This document shows, piece by piece, positions 1-12,061 of a stretch of DNA of 64,000 nt; positions within the stretch are counted from its first letter, which is position 1, and each line of letters begins with the position of its first letter. A program made the position numbers and the translations under genes. Source of the stretch: Epiperipatus broadwayi. Its lineage: Eukaryota; Onychophora; Udeonychophora; Euonychophora; Peripatidae. Where the stretch lies: NCBI GenBank assembly GCA_028023455.1, contig JAQFVV010012671.1:1054001-1118000 (forward strand). The letters are read 5' to 3'. The notes under the pieces are model-generated. The model ran no database searches. It was not told the origin of the DNA and worked only from the letters and a program-made list of their open reading frames with translations.

Positions 1-110
1 TATTAAAGGAAAGAAATAAACAAAGATATTTACATAAAACATTATGATGTCAACTTAAATGTAATTTTTAAGTTCATAATGAAAATATCCTAGTACAAGA
101 TTATAATCGT

Positions 111-133
111 CCTTATTAATTGATTCAGAATAT
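111..133. repeat. Left copy of a 23-bp repeat flanking the family A element
   Basis: A 23-bp stretch ending directly before the family A element recurs at 4453-4475 directly after it, with 21 of 23 bases the same by eye. LTR elements normally make 4-6-bp duplications, so this is too long for a normal integrase target duplication. The right-hand copy also replaces the last ~35 bp of the LTR. Confidence 0.6.
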
Positions 134-1535
134 TGAAACGTTTTTGCTGTCTGACTAGGTTTCTGTTACACATAAAATGCATGAGTTGATCAAGTTATGG
201 AAAAAGAAGAAAGTTTCATTCCTATTTCTAAAAACATAACTATATTTCCTGATCAACTCCACCTAGTAATTGTTACAATTTACGCTATCGATAGAATCAG
301 CTTTTATTTCTTTTATAAGGCCGCCAGGATTCATATAAGAACCTGCTGAAATCCGTCACATCGCGTCTCGTAGATTAAAAAAAAAAATGTTTTTAAAAAA
401 ATCGGTATCATATTTTACCATAACTAGAATTCTTTACTAAATATTTTTATTATTGGAGCTTAGTCAACACATATTGGCAAAGGTAAATTATATTTTCAAA
501 TCTTACTAAACTAATATTAATAAATGTAATAATAATCATCAAAAATGTACAATGAAAAGTTGATATTAGAAATAAATATTTTTATTCTAACAAATTAAAA
601 TGTTTAGAGATAAATTACTAATTAAATAAAACTGGAGAGAACACACACTAATCCAGATATGAATCTATTAATGAAGTAAAGTAATTAAAACAATTTAACA
701 AACAATGTTCACTTCTTACATTTCTTTTAGAAAGTTCTTTAAATTAAAGTCTCTTTAATAAGAAAATTAATGTCTAGAATTGTTTGCAAACTTTGTCACA
801 ATCGGGAGAAGTTACTCTTAACTTACCGGTAAGTTGGTATAGATTTATGGATCCCGAGCTCATAGGAATTTCCATTGGTCCCTCCTGCCAGCATCTTCAA
901 TTATTGGTTCATTCTATAGCTAGTGAAAAAGCACAGTTGTGGTGACTCTTTCATTGTAAAAAGTGGTATTCACAAAGCGCCATTTCCATGCTTGTGTGAC
1001 AGCTTTGTACAGCAAATGGCATACCTGTGCAGAAGTATATTTCTGCTACAGGTTATGCTCACAGAAACCCCCAACTGTAAGACATGGAACCAGAACGTAA
1101 AGAAAGACCTAGATCAAAGTTGTCTTCTTCTTTTTATACCTCGATCCATTTTTTAAAACTTCTGCACATCCTTTTGTCCTTTTCTCAGTATATAAGATAA
1201 TAATCTTGTACACTCTCTCTTTAATTTAAGTTACAAAGTTTTTATTTTTTATCATAATTCTGCCATCTTTAATTAGCCAAAATATTTTTCTTTTAGCTTA
1301 TTTGGATTAGTAATTTGTGCGTCTTTTGTTCTCTCTAATTTTAACTTTTATTTTTAATTACATAAAAAAAATTAATGACAATTTTAACTTTCATTGTATG
1401 TTTTAAAAAAATAAATTATACTAATCAGAAAAAAATCTAAGAATGTTTTTCTTTTAAAAGATCGCTAAATTTACTTTTTTTTTTAGCTTTTAACAAATGC
1501 CAATATATTTGTATCATATATAAATAAACAGTACA
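134..1535 (-). mobile_element. LTR of family A retrotransposon (3' LTR in element orientation)
   Basis: About 1.4 kb that recurs at 2231-4452 and, more diverged, at 46494-47905. On the minus strand it starts TGTACTG and ends GTTTCA, so it has the TG...CA ends of an LTR. The minus direction is chosen from the primer site next to the other copy (2212-2229). Positions 183-259 hold a two-part hairpin that is kept in all copies. The 77-codon frame at 923-1156 starts with GTG, lies inside the LTR and has no recognisable domain, so I do not call it a gene. No gag or pol remains in this element, so it must have been non-autonomous or has lost its coding region. Confidence 0.7.
183..259. promoter_or_regulatory. 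Covarying hairpin inside the family A LTR
   Basis: GAGTTGATCA (183-192) is complementary to TGATCAACTC (250-259), and AGTTATG (193-199) to CATAACT (235-241). Together they make a nearly continuous 17-bp stem with a ~35-nt loop. In the solo LTR at 46556-46630 the same stem is kept although one base has changed on each side in both parts (G-C to A-T, and T-A to C-G). A role in the transcript, such as packaging, dimerisation or termination, is a guess. Confidence 0.6.
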
Positions 1536-2211
1536 TACCATCGGACAAGGAGATGAAAATAAAATAGGGGTTTATGCTAATTTTATTCTTAAGTTTTTAA
1601 GTCCATATTCGTGTTTTTTTTTTGTATTAGCGTGCTGATATATCTCGTAGACTCATTCAACAAGTGACATGCAGCTTTAACGCCCACATTTGGGTCTATC
1701 ACAGCAGAAATGAAACATTTCCACATTTACCTGTGTCCTTTCCGCTCAAGCGTTATATTAACTATAAGAAGCCCAAGTTATAAGCACATATGAGCATTGC
1801 TCATCATTTTGAGTCTTATAGGCTCGTGGCAACTTGGTCTGCCCTCCCCTTTTTCAGGATCCCTGCTAGAAATAGACTGATGGGCATTTAAAGATGGTCT
1901 TATGTTATATACTGCATACAAGGACTCAGGGCTATACTTTTTCTTCTCTTCAGTAACTGCCTACCCAGTTAAATACTTGTGACTTAACATCTACAACAGC
2001 CACAATCATGTTTTTTTAAACATATTAAAAAAATATATATTTTTCTTTCTGTAAGTCATATTAAACAAATATTTTTATATTTGTATAATCAGGGTTTAAT
2101 TAGTTAGTTTTTTTAACTACTATTCATTTTCCTGGCTATGGGTTTTTTGGGTCATCATTGTAATGTTCTTTACCATTACAACTTATCTCAGGTTGTTGTT
2201 GTTGCATTGAA
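1536..2211 (-). mobile_element. Short internal region of family A element, no coding capacity
   Basis: About 0.7 kb between the two LTR copies. I found no gag, protease, reverse transcriptase or integrase motif in any frame. An autonomous element of this type would carry roughly 4-5 kb here, so the coding part was lost or never present. There is no clear polypurine tract at its border with the 134-1535 LTR. Confidence 0.5.
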
Positions 2212-2229
2212 GCTCCATGTTGGGGGCCA
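2212..2229 (-). other. Primer binding site like that for tRNA-Lys
   Basis: Read on the minus strand these 18 bases are TGGCCCCCAACATGGAGC, which match 15 of 18 bases of the well-known tRNA-Lys-type primer site TGGCGCCCAACGTGGGGC. The motif is one base away from the inner end of the 2231-4452 LTR, the expected spacing. It fixes the minus strand as the element's direction. The mismatches fit decay. Confidence 0.6.
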
Positions 2230-2230
2230 T

Positions 2231-4452
2231 TAAAATGTTTTTGCCATCTGCCTAGATCTCTGTTACACATAAAATGCGTGAGTTGATCAAGTTATGGAAA
2301 AAGAAGAAAGTTTCATTCCTATTTCTAAAAACATAACTATATTTCCTGATCAACTCCACCTAGTAATTGTTACGATTTATGCTATCGATGGAATCAGCTT
2401 TTATTTCTTTTATAAGGTCGCCAGTATTCATATAAGAATCTGTTGAAATCTGTTGCATCGCATCTTGAAGATTAAAAAGAAAAATGTTTTTAAAAGAATT
2501 GGTATCATATTTTACCATAACTAGAATTATTTTCTAAATATTTTTATTATTGGATCTTAGTCAACACATATTGGCAAAGGTAAATTATATTTTCAAATCT
2601 TACTAAACTAATATTACATTCATATCAGCCTTTCAAGCCAAATTGTGCAAACGCTTTTGCGAGTGTTAAATAATAAATGAATACCCTCTGACCAGACAAG
2701 ATATAGAATTTATGCAGGAATAAAAGGAATCTCTTATTCCTATGACTCAAATATTTATATATGAGCAAATCTGAAGTACTGGCACAGAAGGTGTGACTAT
2801 AGAACAGTCACTTTAAATTACTATATATAACGTATGAATGAATGACGCCGATAAAATTTACTAGAATTTACTGAACGTCATTCCAACTGAAACTTAATTA
2901 TATATATAAATCAGCATTTATTTTTATAGCATCTGTATACAATTGTAATTACATTCATATTGGCCTTTCAAGCCAAATTGGTCAGAGGGTATTCATTTAT
3001 TATTTAACACTCGCAAAAGCGTTTGCACAATTTGGCTTGAAAGGCCGATATGAATGTAATTACAATTGTATACAGACACTATAAAAATAAATGCTGATTT
3101 ATATATATAATTAAGTTTCAGTTGGAATGACGTTCAGTAAATTCTAGTAAATTTCATCGGCTCATTCATTCATACGTTATATATAGTAATTTAAAGTGAC
3201 TGTTCTATAGTCACACCTTCTGTGCCAGTACTTCAGATTTGCTCATATATAAATATTTGAGTCATAGGAATAAGATATTCCTTTTATTCCTGCATAAATT
3301 CTATATCTTGTCTGGTCAGAGGGTATTCATTTATTATTTAACACTCGCAAAAGCATTTGCACAATTTGGCTTGAAAGGCCGATATGAATGAAATTACAAT
3401 TGTATACAGACGCTATAAAAATAAATGCTGATTTATATATATAAACTAATATTAATAAATTTAATAATAATCATCAATAATGTACAATGAAAAGTTGATA
3501 TTAGAAATAAATATTTTTTATTCTAACAAATTAAAATGTTGAGATAAATTACTAATTAATAAAACTGGAGAGAACACACACTAATCCAGATATGAATCCA
3601 TTAATGAGGTAAAGTAATTAAAACAATTTAATAAACAAAGTTCACTTCTTACATTTCTTTTAGAAAGTTCTTTAAATTAAAGTCTCTTTAATAAGAAAAT
3701 TAATATCTATCAGGATTATTTTAAGCTTATTTAAGAATTGTTTGCAAACTTTGTCACAATCGGGAAAAGTTACTCTTTACTTACTGGTAAGTTGGTGTAG
3801 ATTTATGGGATCCTGAGCTCATGGGAATTTCCATTGGTCCCTCCTGACAGCATCTTCAATTATTGGTCCATTCTATAGCTAGAGAAAAAGCACAATTGTG
3901 GTGACTCTTTCATTGTAAAAAGTGGTATTCACAAAGCGCCATTTCCATGCTTGCGTGATAGCTTTGTACAGCAAGTGGCATACCTGTGCAGAAGTACATT
4001 ACTGCTACAGGTTATGCTCACGGAAAACCCCAACTCCAAGACATGGAACCAGAAGGTAAAGAATGACCTAGATCAAAGTTGTCCTCTTTTTATACCTCGA
4101 TCCAGTTTTTGAAACTTCTGCGCATCCTTTTGTCCTTTTCTCAGCATATAAGATAATCTTGTACACTCTCTTAAATTTAAGTTACAAAGTCTTTATTTTT
4201 TTATCATAATTCTGCCATCTTTAATTAGCCAAAATATTTTTCTTTTAGCTTATCTGGATTAGTAATTTGTGCGTCTTTTGTTCTCTCCAATTTTAACTTT
4301 TATTTTTAATTACATAAAAAAAAATGAACGACAATTTTAACTTTCACTGGATGTTTTAAAAAAATAAATTATACTAATCAGAAAAAATCTAAAAATGTTT
4401 TTCTTTTAAAAGATAGCTAAATTTACTTTTTTTTTTTAGCTTTTAACAAATG
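2231..4452 (-). mobile_element. LTR of family A retrotransposon (5' LTR in element orientation), split by a nested insertion
   Basis: Second copy of the 134-1535 LTR, in the same direction. Alignment breaks at 2616 and resumes at 3443 because a family B foldback element is inserted. Lacks the last ~35 bp of the full LTR (including GTACA); instead it runs into the 23-bp flank repeat at 4453. The hairpin arms are at 2280-2289 and 2348-2357. The inner boundary has lost the expected TG/CA, most likely by mutation (TTTCA in the sister copy, TTTTA here). Confidence 0.65.
2617..3442 (-). mobile_element. Family B foldback element, copy 1, nested in the family A LTR
   Basis: An 826-bp insertion flanked by a perfect 12-bp target duplication, aaactaatatta, at 2605-2616 and 3443-3454. 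The uninterrupted sister LTR (about 497-540) shows the empty site. The first ~370 bp is the inverse of the second part, and the outer part of the unit is then repeated in direct order. It shares its ends with the copies at 35878 and 55969 but lies in the opposite direction. No coding potential and no protein family recognised. Confidence 0.8.
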
Positions 4453-4475
4453 CCTTATTAATCCATTCAGAATAT
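4453..4475. repeat. Right copy of the 23-bp repeat flanking the family A element
   Basis: Matches 111-133 at 21 of 23 positions. It starts where the LTR similarity stops early, so it may mark a repair or recombination junction and not a target duplication. Confidence 0.6.
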
Positions 4476-7400
4476 AGTTGGTAAAATTTGAGCATTCTAA
4501 AACATCCACTATGTCACTTATAATTTCTCGCACTAGAGATTCTGCTTTAAAAATGTAGTTATTTGATTCATTTATTAAAGTAAATTTGATTTTTCACAGC
4601 ATAGATGGTAAATGGTAGGTAGATTTCCTTTCAGTTTTGATGATTATAGCTTCATGGATGATGACTTTCTTTCCCTGAAGTCACCTTGCAATTAGCAATG
4701 CATGGTTGTCTGTATTGTTATTTATATATATTTACTAGAATAACTTGAATGAAGTTAAATCAATATTTTTACTGTTAGATATTTTTAATTAAAGTTAGTT
4801 TGATCTCCAGTTTAAAATTAGAAACACTTTGGAAATATCGAATAATTCAAAATTTAATTTGGGAGATTTCACTTTCAAATCCCTCAGTTGGCTAGATTTG
4901 AATTTATATGCCTTTTATTCCTTTCCTGAATATCCATAGAGTTATTTCTATTAATCTTTCATCTTAATAGCAGCTGGAATTTTTATTTGTACTTTGAGTT
5001 CGATTTTTCTGCTTAAACTTTATGCAGGTTGTTCAGCCGATGAGATTTTTAAATCTGAATTTGGAGAAGAAGCTCATTGGTTTTTTATATTTTTCCTATT
5101 ATCAAAATGAGAATGTTCTATAGAAGGTAATTTTTGATGACTTTGAATATCAAGTTCATGATTATGATTTAGGTTGATTGTTTACATCAATATTAGTGAT
5201 TATTATATATATTAATAACAATGATGATTTTATTGGTTATTTCTTTCCTTTAAATAATCTTTCATTTCTTGATTGCGTCTAATCTATCTGATCATATTTC
5301 CCTCTACTATTGTAGTATATAGGAGTTATATCACAATTAACGAGATGATTTTAACAAAAGTTAGTTTTCATGTATACGTTTTATAGTTTAATTAAAATAT
5401 GCAATTTATCATAATCTTACATTTGGTGTTTAAATGGATAAAACAATTATTGGCTTCTCAATTATAGTGCTTGTGATTAATTTCATTATTTTTTTATTGA
5501 AACAAATTTTAATAAGTCTTTATTCTCATTAATGTGGCGGTTGGTAGAGAATTTTATTATATTGGGTCTTGGATTTGAATTAGATAAAGGATGTTTTTAG
5601 TTGATATTGGAGAAATATAAGGCCATACCTTAAAATACATATATACATAATCATGCTACATGATGGGCTGTTTTTAAATAAGTAATTAACCATGTTCATA
5701 GATAAAAATAAGTAGCAAAAATCTAACTACAAAACTGAAAGAACCATGTAAAAGATGGCTAGAAAAGATAAATAGCTTTTATCTTTTGGAAAGTAGGTAA
5801 TGACATTTTTTAAAATAATAAACAAATATTAAAAAGTAAATTAAATTTAAAAAACCCATATTTAATAACCTTTACAGGCTAAAGACATTATTATGGAGAG
5901 ATCCTTGGATATGATAGTTAACATTTTAAATTTAAAATGTTTAAAAATAAAAGATAACTTTTATTTTTTCTAATTTTAATCTCGCACAAATAAGCAAATT
6001 GATATTTGAATTTCGTAAGAAATGAAATGAATTTTTTTTCTTCTCTGATTGTGAAAGAGCAGTTTTTTTGCTTTGCGAATAAATAAAAACGAATGCTCTC
6101 TGAGGCCTTCCCAAGCTTGAGTCACACAGCCTATACAGGTATTTAAATATGTCTCTGTAAATAAAAGGAAATTAATTTTACCGTTATTCTAAATGCTGCC
6201 CGTGTGTCTGATTTAATGTCATTTTTGATGATCAAAATAACACTCCTGTATTCATTTTTATACGTTTGTAACTACAAAATAATAATTATTAATCGCTAGT
6301 GATTTTAAAATAATATAAAATGTTTTATAATTGTCTACATATATATATATAAGATTAATTAGTGACAAGAAATGACATACCTCATATGGCCACGTAGCCA
6401 TACTTTGTTCCAATGATGTAATATTTATATTAGTAAGTTCTAAAACTGCCTTTTCTATCTAAAATATATAAATAAATAATGACCAAAACATATATATATA
6501 TTTTACTTTTAAAACATGAAAAAATAAATAAAGCAAGACATCACACAGCTATGGCAAAATATTGGACAGATATATAATGACATTCTTCTCTCTTTTACAT
6601 GACAGAAAAATGAACTCTTAAAATGTTATGTTCCTACTCCTTTTTTTTTAGTACTGCATTTCCCAATGCTATTCATTAATTGAGATATTACCTTCTGTTA
6701 TATTTCCTTTTCTTGGGAGATTAATTATGACATTAACATTTTCTATCTCAGACTCTACAAAAGATTGAAATGATTTCTGAAATAGATATCATGGCTACTA
6801 TAATACAGAAGATTTATATCAAATATGTTGATTGAGATATTATCTTTATATTATTTTTTTACTCCATCAAAAAATGACTTACTAATTTTTTCTCGCCAAT
6901 GGCACTTCTAGTATTCAGTCAACTGCTCACATTTGATGATATATATTATGTATGTCTAATCTCCATCTATAGGTAAGTGGATGTTATTGGATAATATGAT
7001 TCAATAACCAAGTAATAACAAAGGGTATTTATAAGTGGCAGTTTGTTATGCTTATTAGCAACAAAGTTTTTCAGTAAAATTAAAGTTAAAATAATAGCAA
7101 ATTTCTTCACACAACACTATTGTGTGGAGAAATTTGCTACTTTTAACAGCTTGTGTAATCATATGAAAAGTTAGTCATATGATGTAAAATTAAAGTTCTA
7201 TATTTATATTGTTAATGTGTGTGTTATAATTATTCCAAGCTGAATGGTAAGTATTTTGCATTACTAACATTTATAACATGAAATTACATTTTAACTTGTT
7301 CTCCTAGCCAGATTATCTTATGATAAAGGTAAAACATATCATTTCAACAATTATTCTCTAATCCTTTTGCATGCTTAAACTACATCTAATACAGTTTTAG

Positions 7401-9343
7401 AAATAACTGCCTGGAATCTAATTTATTCACTACTGAATTTAACTTATTTTGTTTTTTCTTTTTACTCTATGATAACATGGTTTGCTTATCCTTTACTTGT
7501 AGTTTTTGCTATTAGTTTTTGTAAAATCATAATACTTTAAATCAATAAAAAAATTGAATGGTTTATAGCTCAGGAATTCATAATAAGTTTGATCACTAGA
7601 TGTGATGAAGCTGGGTTGAAATTCATTAACTTTGGGCTTTAGAGAAGAGTTTACTACTCGATCACTGCAAAAAAAAACATAAATGATTTGGTACAGCAAA
7701 CAAATTAAAAGACAACATTCTGATGACTTGTATTTCATGTGGATGTTCACTGGACTAATTAAAGATTCACTAGTTTGTTTTATTTGCTGCTATGATACTC
7801 TTAAAAATTTTGACAACATTTATACTTAATATTATTATTAATTCTTAAAAATAGGTATATTATCAAAGCAGATAATAGTTGTAACAAAAATATTTTTTAA
7901 AAAAAATCAGTGATAGGAAACGAATGGCAGGGATGAAACAATGTTAAACCATGTGTTTTACCTCTGATGAAAAAATGCTGGATACGATTTTAAAATCAGC
8001 TTTCCTTTTATTACATTTTAAACATTAATGTTGTAATAGCAGAAACTATTTGGGAGGGATTAGGCTTCAACTTTCTAGGGGAAAATGTATTTTGAAGCCT
8101 TGTTTTGAATTGATCTTGATTATAAAATAATTATTTACTTATTTTAAAATTAAATGTATATCTATTAAAAGAAAATCCGTGTTATTCAAAATAATAAATA
8201 TATCTAAATTTTAATGAATCTTAAAAATGCAAAAATTAAGATAATATAAATAAAAACTTTTAGAATAAAGGTCCTGAAATTGACATTCAACCTGTTATGC
8301 TGCTATTCTAATGTCATGTGACTTGCTGAGCAACAAAAGTTCAGTTATTTATTTTTGTAGGTTATTTATTAACTTTCCTTTACATATAGTTATAATGAAT
8401 AATAAATGGTATTTAGCTATTCTTAGTTATGTGATAGGACATGAAAAGAAACATGTAAACACTCATTACCTACCATTTAATAGCCAGGGAAATGTTGCCT
8501 TTTACTTCATTATTTCTCTATGAAGAGATATTGGACTTTATCATGAAATGGAATAATTGATGGTTGTCTTACATTACCTACCCATCTTCAATTAAGTGAC
8601 AGTGTGTGTCAAACTACTAAAAATTCATCTGTAATGTCATAATATAAAAAAAGATTCAATATAAAGCATTGAAGCAAATAAGTTTTAATGCTTCATTTGC
8701 ATACAGATAAAAAAGCAGTATAGTAATAACTTTGTGGTGCTGATATTTCATGAGTTGATCATGAGGTAAGCATAGAATATTTTAGTGTAAGAATGTGACC
8801 TGAATTAATCCTAATTGTTATGGCAAAATTTTGTTGAATGTTAAAATAAAATACATTTTCATTTAGACCACAATAAATCAAAATATTTGGAGGTAAGATG
8901 GATTAATAAGAATGTATTGGAACCATTTTTCCCTGCAAGATTTTCTATAATAATAATGGTAGAACCTGGTACTCAAGATCCATGGATCATGGCACAGTTC
9001 TTGTCACTTATCTGCTTGAGCTTCTTACAAATGCATACTTTGCATTACTACCTTTATATAGAGTTGTAAGCTAGGAAAATTTTATCAATGGGCTCGCTCA
9101 TTTTTTTTTCAAAAAAAAAAGAAAGAAAAGGTATTATATTTTAAAAAACAACACTACACTATGTACTTTTATTGAACGTTGCAATGCTGAAATATTTATT
9201 ATAATCTTGAAAAAATTAATAAAAAAATTTAATAATAAAAATATATAACACTTTTGTAATATGGTAATAATTAATAGCAATGACATAAAAAATATTTTAG
9301 CACTAAATAGAAACATGAAAATATAAGTAATATATATATATAT
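4476..9343. other. AT-rich stretch without recognisable gene
   Basis: No frame longer than 85 codons and no family motif. Short frames at 7493-7750 (-), 8311-8523 (+), 8887-9069 (+) and 9134-9355 (-) are low-complexity or have odd composition and look like chance frames. On the minus strand, 4800-5060 translates into short lysine-rich blocks broken by stops, which could be a very old coding relic, but I cannot name it. The only clear structures are the hairpins near 7.1 kb. Confidence 0.5.
7096..7138. repeat. Near-perfect short hairpin
   Basis: Two 19-base arms (18 of 19 paired) around a 5-base loop, cacta. The pairing continues outward through GTTAAAA/TTTTAAC after a small bulge, giving about 28 paired bases per arm. 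A second small hairpin, CATATGA...TCATATG, follows at about 7160-7181. It could be a microRNA-like precursor, the remains of a tiny foldback element, or a terminator-like structure; the sequence does not decide. Confidence 0.55.
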
Positions 9344-11161
9344 TGTAACGGTCACTGCCTATGTCTCTATACGCATTGAGCATGACATGCGTTTTCTAAC
9401 ATTGAGCAGCAATTAAGAAATATTCAAAGGCATCCAAAATATACATTACTATAATCATACCTTTGAAAGGTTCGTTTACTGCAACTTTTGCGCGCCACCT
9501 TAAGAGGAGATTGCTCCCCTGCTTAAGGGATATGATCATGTAATTAATAAAGAGTTATAATCTCTTATATTTTCTTTTTATATATATAAAATCAATAGAA
9601 AAGTGAATGCCTAACGAACAATTCCCGATCCCAGTAAGTTTAATCCCTGACTAGCTCAATCAACTCATGATCTCGCGATGGTGGTTTGTTGCTTCATTAA
9701 CAGAAAAGGTCAAACAATAATATCTTTTTCAAATACACAACACAACACCATACTTTAAAATTATATGTTAAATTTATTAAGCCCTCTATGATTATATAAA
9801 TATTTACAGAATAAAGAAAAGAATAAACACACACACATAAACGAGATTAATTAAAATTCAAGTGTATAAATAAATTTTAAACAGTTTCATATATGGGAAA
9901 GGAATGGTCTGAAATTCTCCCCTGCTTACACTTTAAACTCAAAACTTGGAATAAATTACTTATACAAAAACAATGTGTATTGGCCATGGTATGCACATGT
10001 TTCATAATAAAAAAAAAAAAGATTTATCCATGAGTTGATGATATTTGAATCTTAAACATTCCATAATATGAGTCCTGCACGTGGTGGACAATAATAATTA
10101 TTTGGAACACTTTCTAACACACTTTTATTCCTTATGGAAACAATCCTGCACGTAGCAGATGGAATAAATTTACAGGGGGAACAAACTCGTGCTCAACTAT
10201 AGTTTGAATCTTAAAAGTTCCATAATATGAGTCCTGCCCGTAGCGGACAATAATAATTATTTGGAACACTTTCTTACACACTTTTATTCCTTATGAAAAC
10301 AATCCTGCACTTAGCGGATGGAATAAATTTACTATTATTTCAAAGCAAAACACATACATCCAATGACCAAACCACCCAACTATTTCTATTTAACTATTTT
10401 GAAATATTTCATATTTACTTTCTCTTTTCTTTTATAATTTATTTAGATACTCCAATGAATTACGTGTACCTTTACATTAAAATTACAAACGAAATATTTA
10501 TAACTGAATTACGCAATTCATTGGTTCATTTAATAATAGCAATATTAGTAAAATAACAAATTACTCATAATAAGACAAAAAAAATAGATATAAAAACATA
10601 AATAATACTTCCCGAAGGCTTCATCCTTCTCCGGGCTAGGATTTTGAAGGCGATATATATCTGCTGTGCAGGTGATTACTTAACAGGGCTTCAATGGAGG
10701 TTGGCAAATTGTCCATAGCAGCTACACTTTAAGAAATAGAAAGTCACATCACTGGACGGCTACGTAGGTCTTCGAGTGGTGCGAATGTACCAAACTTGGT
10801 TTCCTACTCCATGTTCATTGCTGTATCATGAATAAATCTTGATTCCATTCTCTTAGTGATATAAAACATTAGCTTAAATTTCAATTCTATTTTTCTTTCT
10901 CAGTCAATGAATATCATATTTCTTGGTCTGTACCTTTTAAAATAGTTCAGCTATTAATAACTCTCCCACTTGTTCAGCATTCCGAAAAAATGTTTTTTTA
11001 CATTCATAATTCTGCTTTTCCGTCTGTCCATTCTGAAAACTATACTGCTAACTACCAGAGAACGGGTAAGAGTGCCCGTGAGAGTGAACAAATATAACCC
11101 AGCTAACTAACTTCATGTTTAATAATAAAAAAACAATGTAACGTCGTCTGTGCTCGTTACA
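9344..11161 (-). mobile_element. LTR of family F retrotransposon, copy 1
   Basis: 1818 bp starting TGTAACGG and ending CGTTACA; nearly the same as 12062-13880. By eye the copies differ by a few percent, and many differences are C/T or G/A changes at CpG sites, so insertion was fairly recent with CpG decay since. Left flank ATAT (9340-9343) matches the right flank of the second LTR. The 87-codon frame at 10293-10556 recurs with one changed residue in the other LTR, but it lies inside the repeat and has no domain. Confidence 0.75.
10044..10332. repeat. 159-bp internal tandem duplication in F LTR copy 1
   Basis: A ~130-bp block starting tttgaatcttaaa at 10044 recurs at 10203. Each block holds two related pieces built around 'tcctgc.c.tagcgga' followed by an AT-rich run. 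The same duplication is present in the second LTR (12763 and 12922), so it predates insertion. Confidence 0.75.
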
Positions 11162-12061
11162 TATCAGTAAAGTTGCTTAAAAAAAATGACCAAAAAAAAA
11201 ATATATTTTACTTAGGGTTAGTAATTACGGTACACGATTAACGAAGACATTTACAACAACATCCGGTTAGTAATTTTACAAAAAGACTATATACAAAAAA
11301 AAATGTTTACTATCGTTTTCTTAAGGACCATTTACGTTTACACCTCCCGACAAGAGTTCTATTTTTTATACATTTTATTTTTACACATGGCATGACAAGC
11401 AAATTATTTAAATTATTTAGGAAGGTTGCATTGAAGTAAATATGTTTTGAAAGATAATGAGTTTATGCGTGTATATTTGCAGCACAATTATAAATACCAC
11501 CAACTTATTTATGACTGATTAAAATGCTTACATAGGATTACACTGAAGTAAATTCCCAAAAGTACTCTCCGTAAGGTACCACATTTACCATCATAAACTT
11601 ACGTGGCTGTGCGCTCCTATACACATTAAAGCATAATTTATATTAACAACTAAAAAGAAAAACATATCAATTGGAACCTTTTGACTTTCTTTTTAACCAA
11701 ATACAGTTTAAAATTATTTATACTTTCTCATGTTTAATATATGTGCTATTTTTTTCTGGCAGTGCTTTTATAAGATTTAAAGTATACGACTTTATGTAAA
11801 CAGATAAAAAAATGTTTCATTTTGAGAAGAATTTGTTCAGGGTATACGTGGTTTATTAAACATCGGCCCAAGTTGGGAAAGCCAATTGTAACGATCCGGA
11901 GAGTAAGATCTTAACGCGATCTGCCCACACCTCTCCTATTAAAAAAAAATAATTTTTTTTATTTCATTTATTATTTATATAACACGGCTGTGACCTCCAC
12001 TATTAACTTATGTGCATACGAATTGCATCGTGCCCAATAACATGTTGGTCACCATTTTTAC
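11162..12061 (-). mobile_element. Internal region of family F retrotransposon, non-coding
   Basis: 900 bp between the two LTRs with no gag or pol motif. It contains noticeably more CpG than its surroundings, as expected for a young insertion. Read on the minus strand, a primer-site-like motif TGGTGACCAACATG (12041-12054) lies 7 bases from the inner end of the 12062-13880 LTR. Primer sites beginning TGGTGACC are common in animal Gypsy elements, so I take the element as a minus-strand, non-autonomous Gypsy-like unit. Confidence 0.5.

Noticed and set aside
923-1156. 77-codon frame with several cysteines
   Set aside because: It starts with GTG, lies within an LTR and is not kept open in the paired copy.
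10293-10556. 87-codon frame repeated almost unchanged at 13012-13275, which could look like a conserved small protein
   Set aside because: Both copies lie inside duplicated LTRs, so similarity comes from DNA duplication. No motif, and composition follows the AT-rich DNA.
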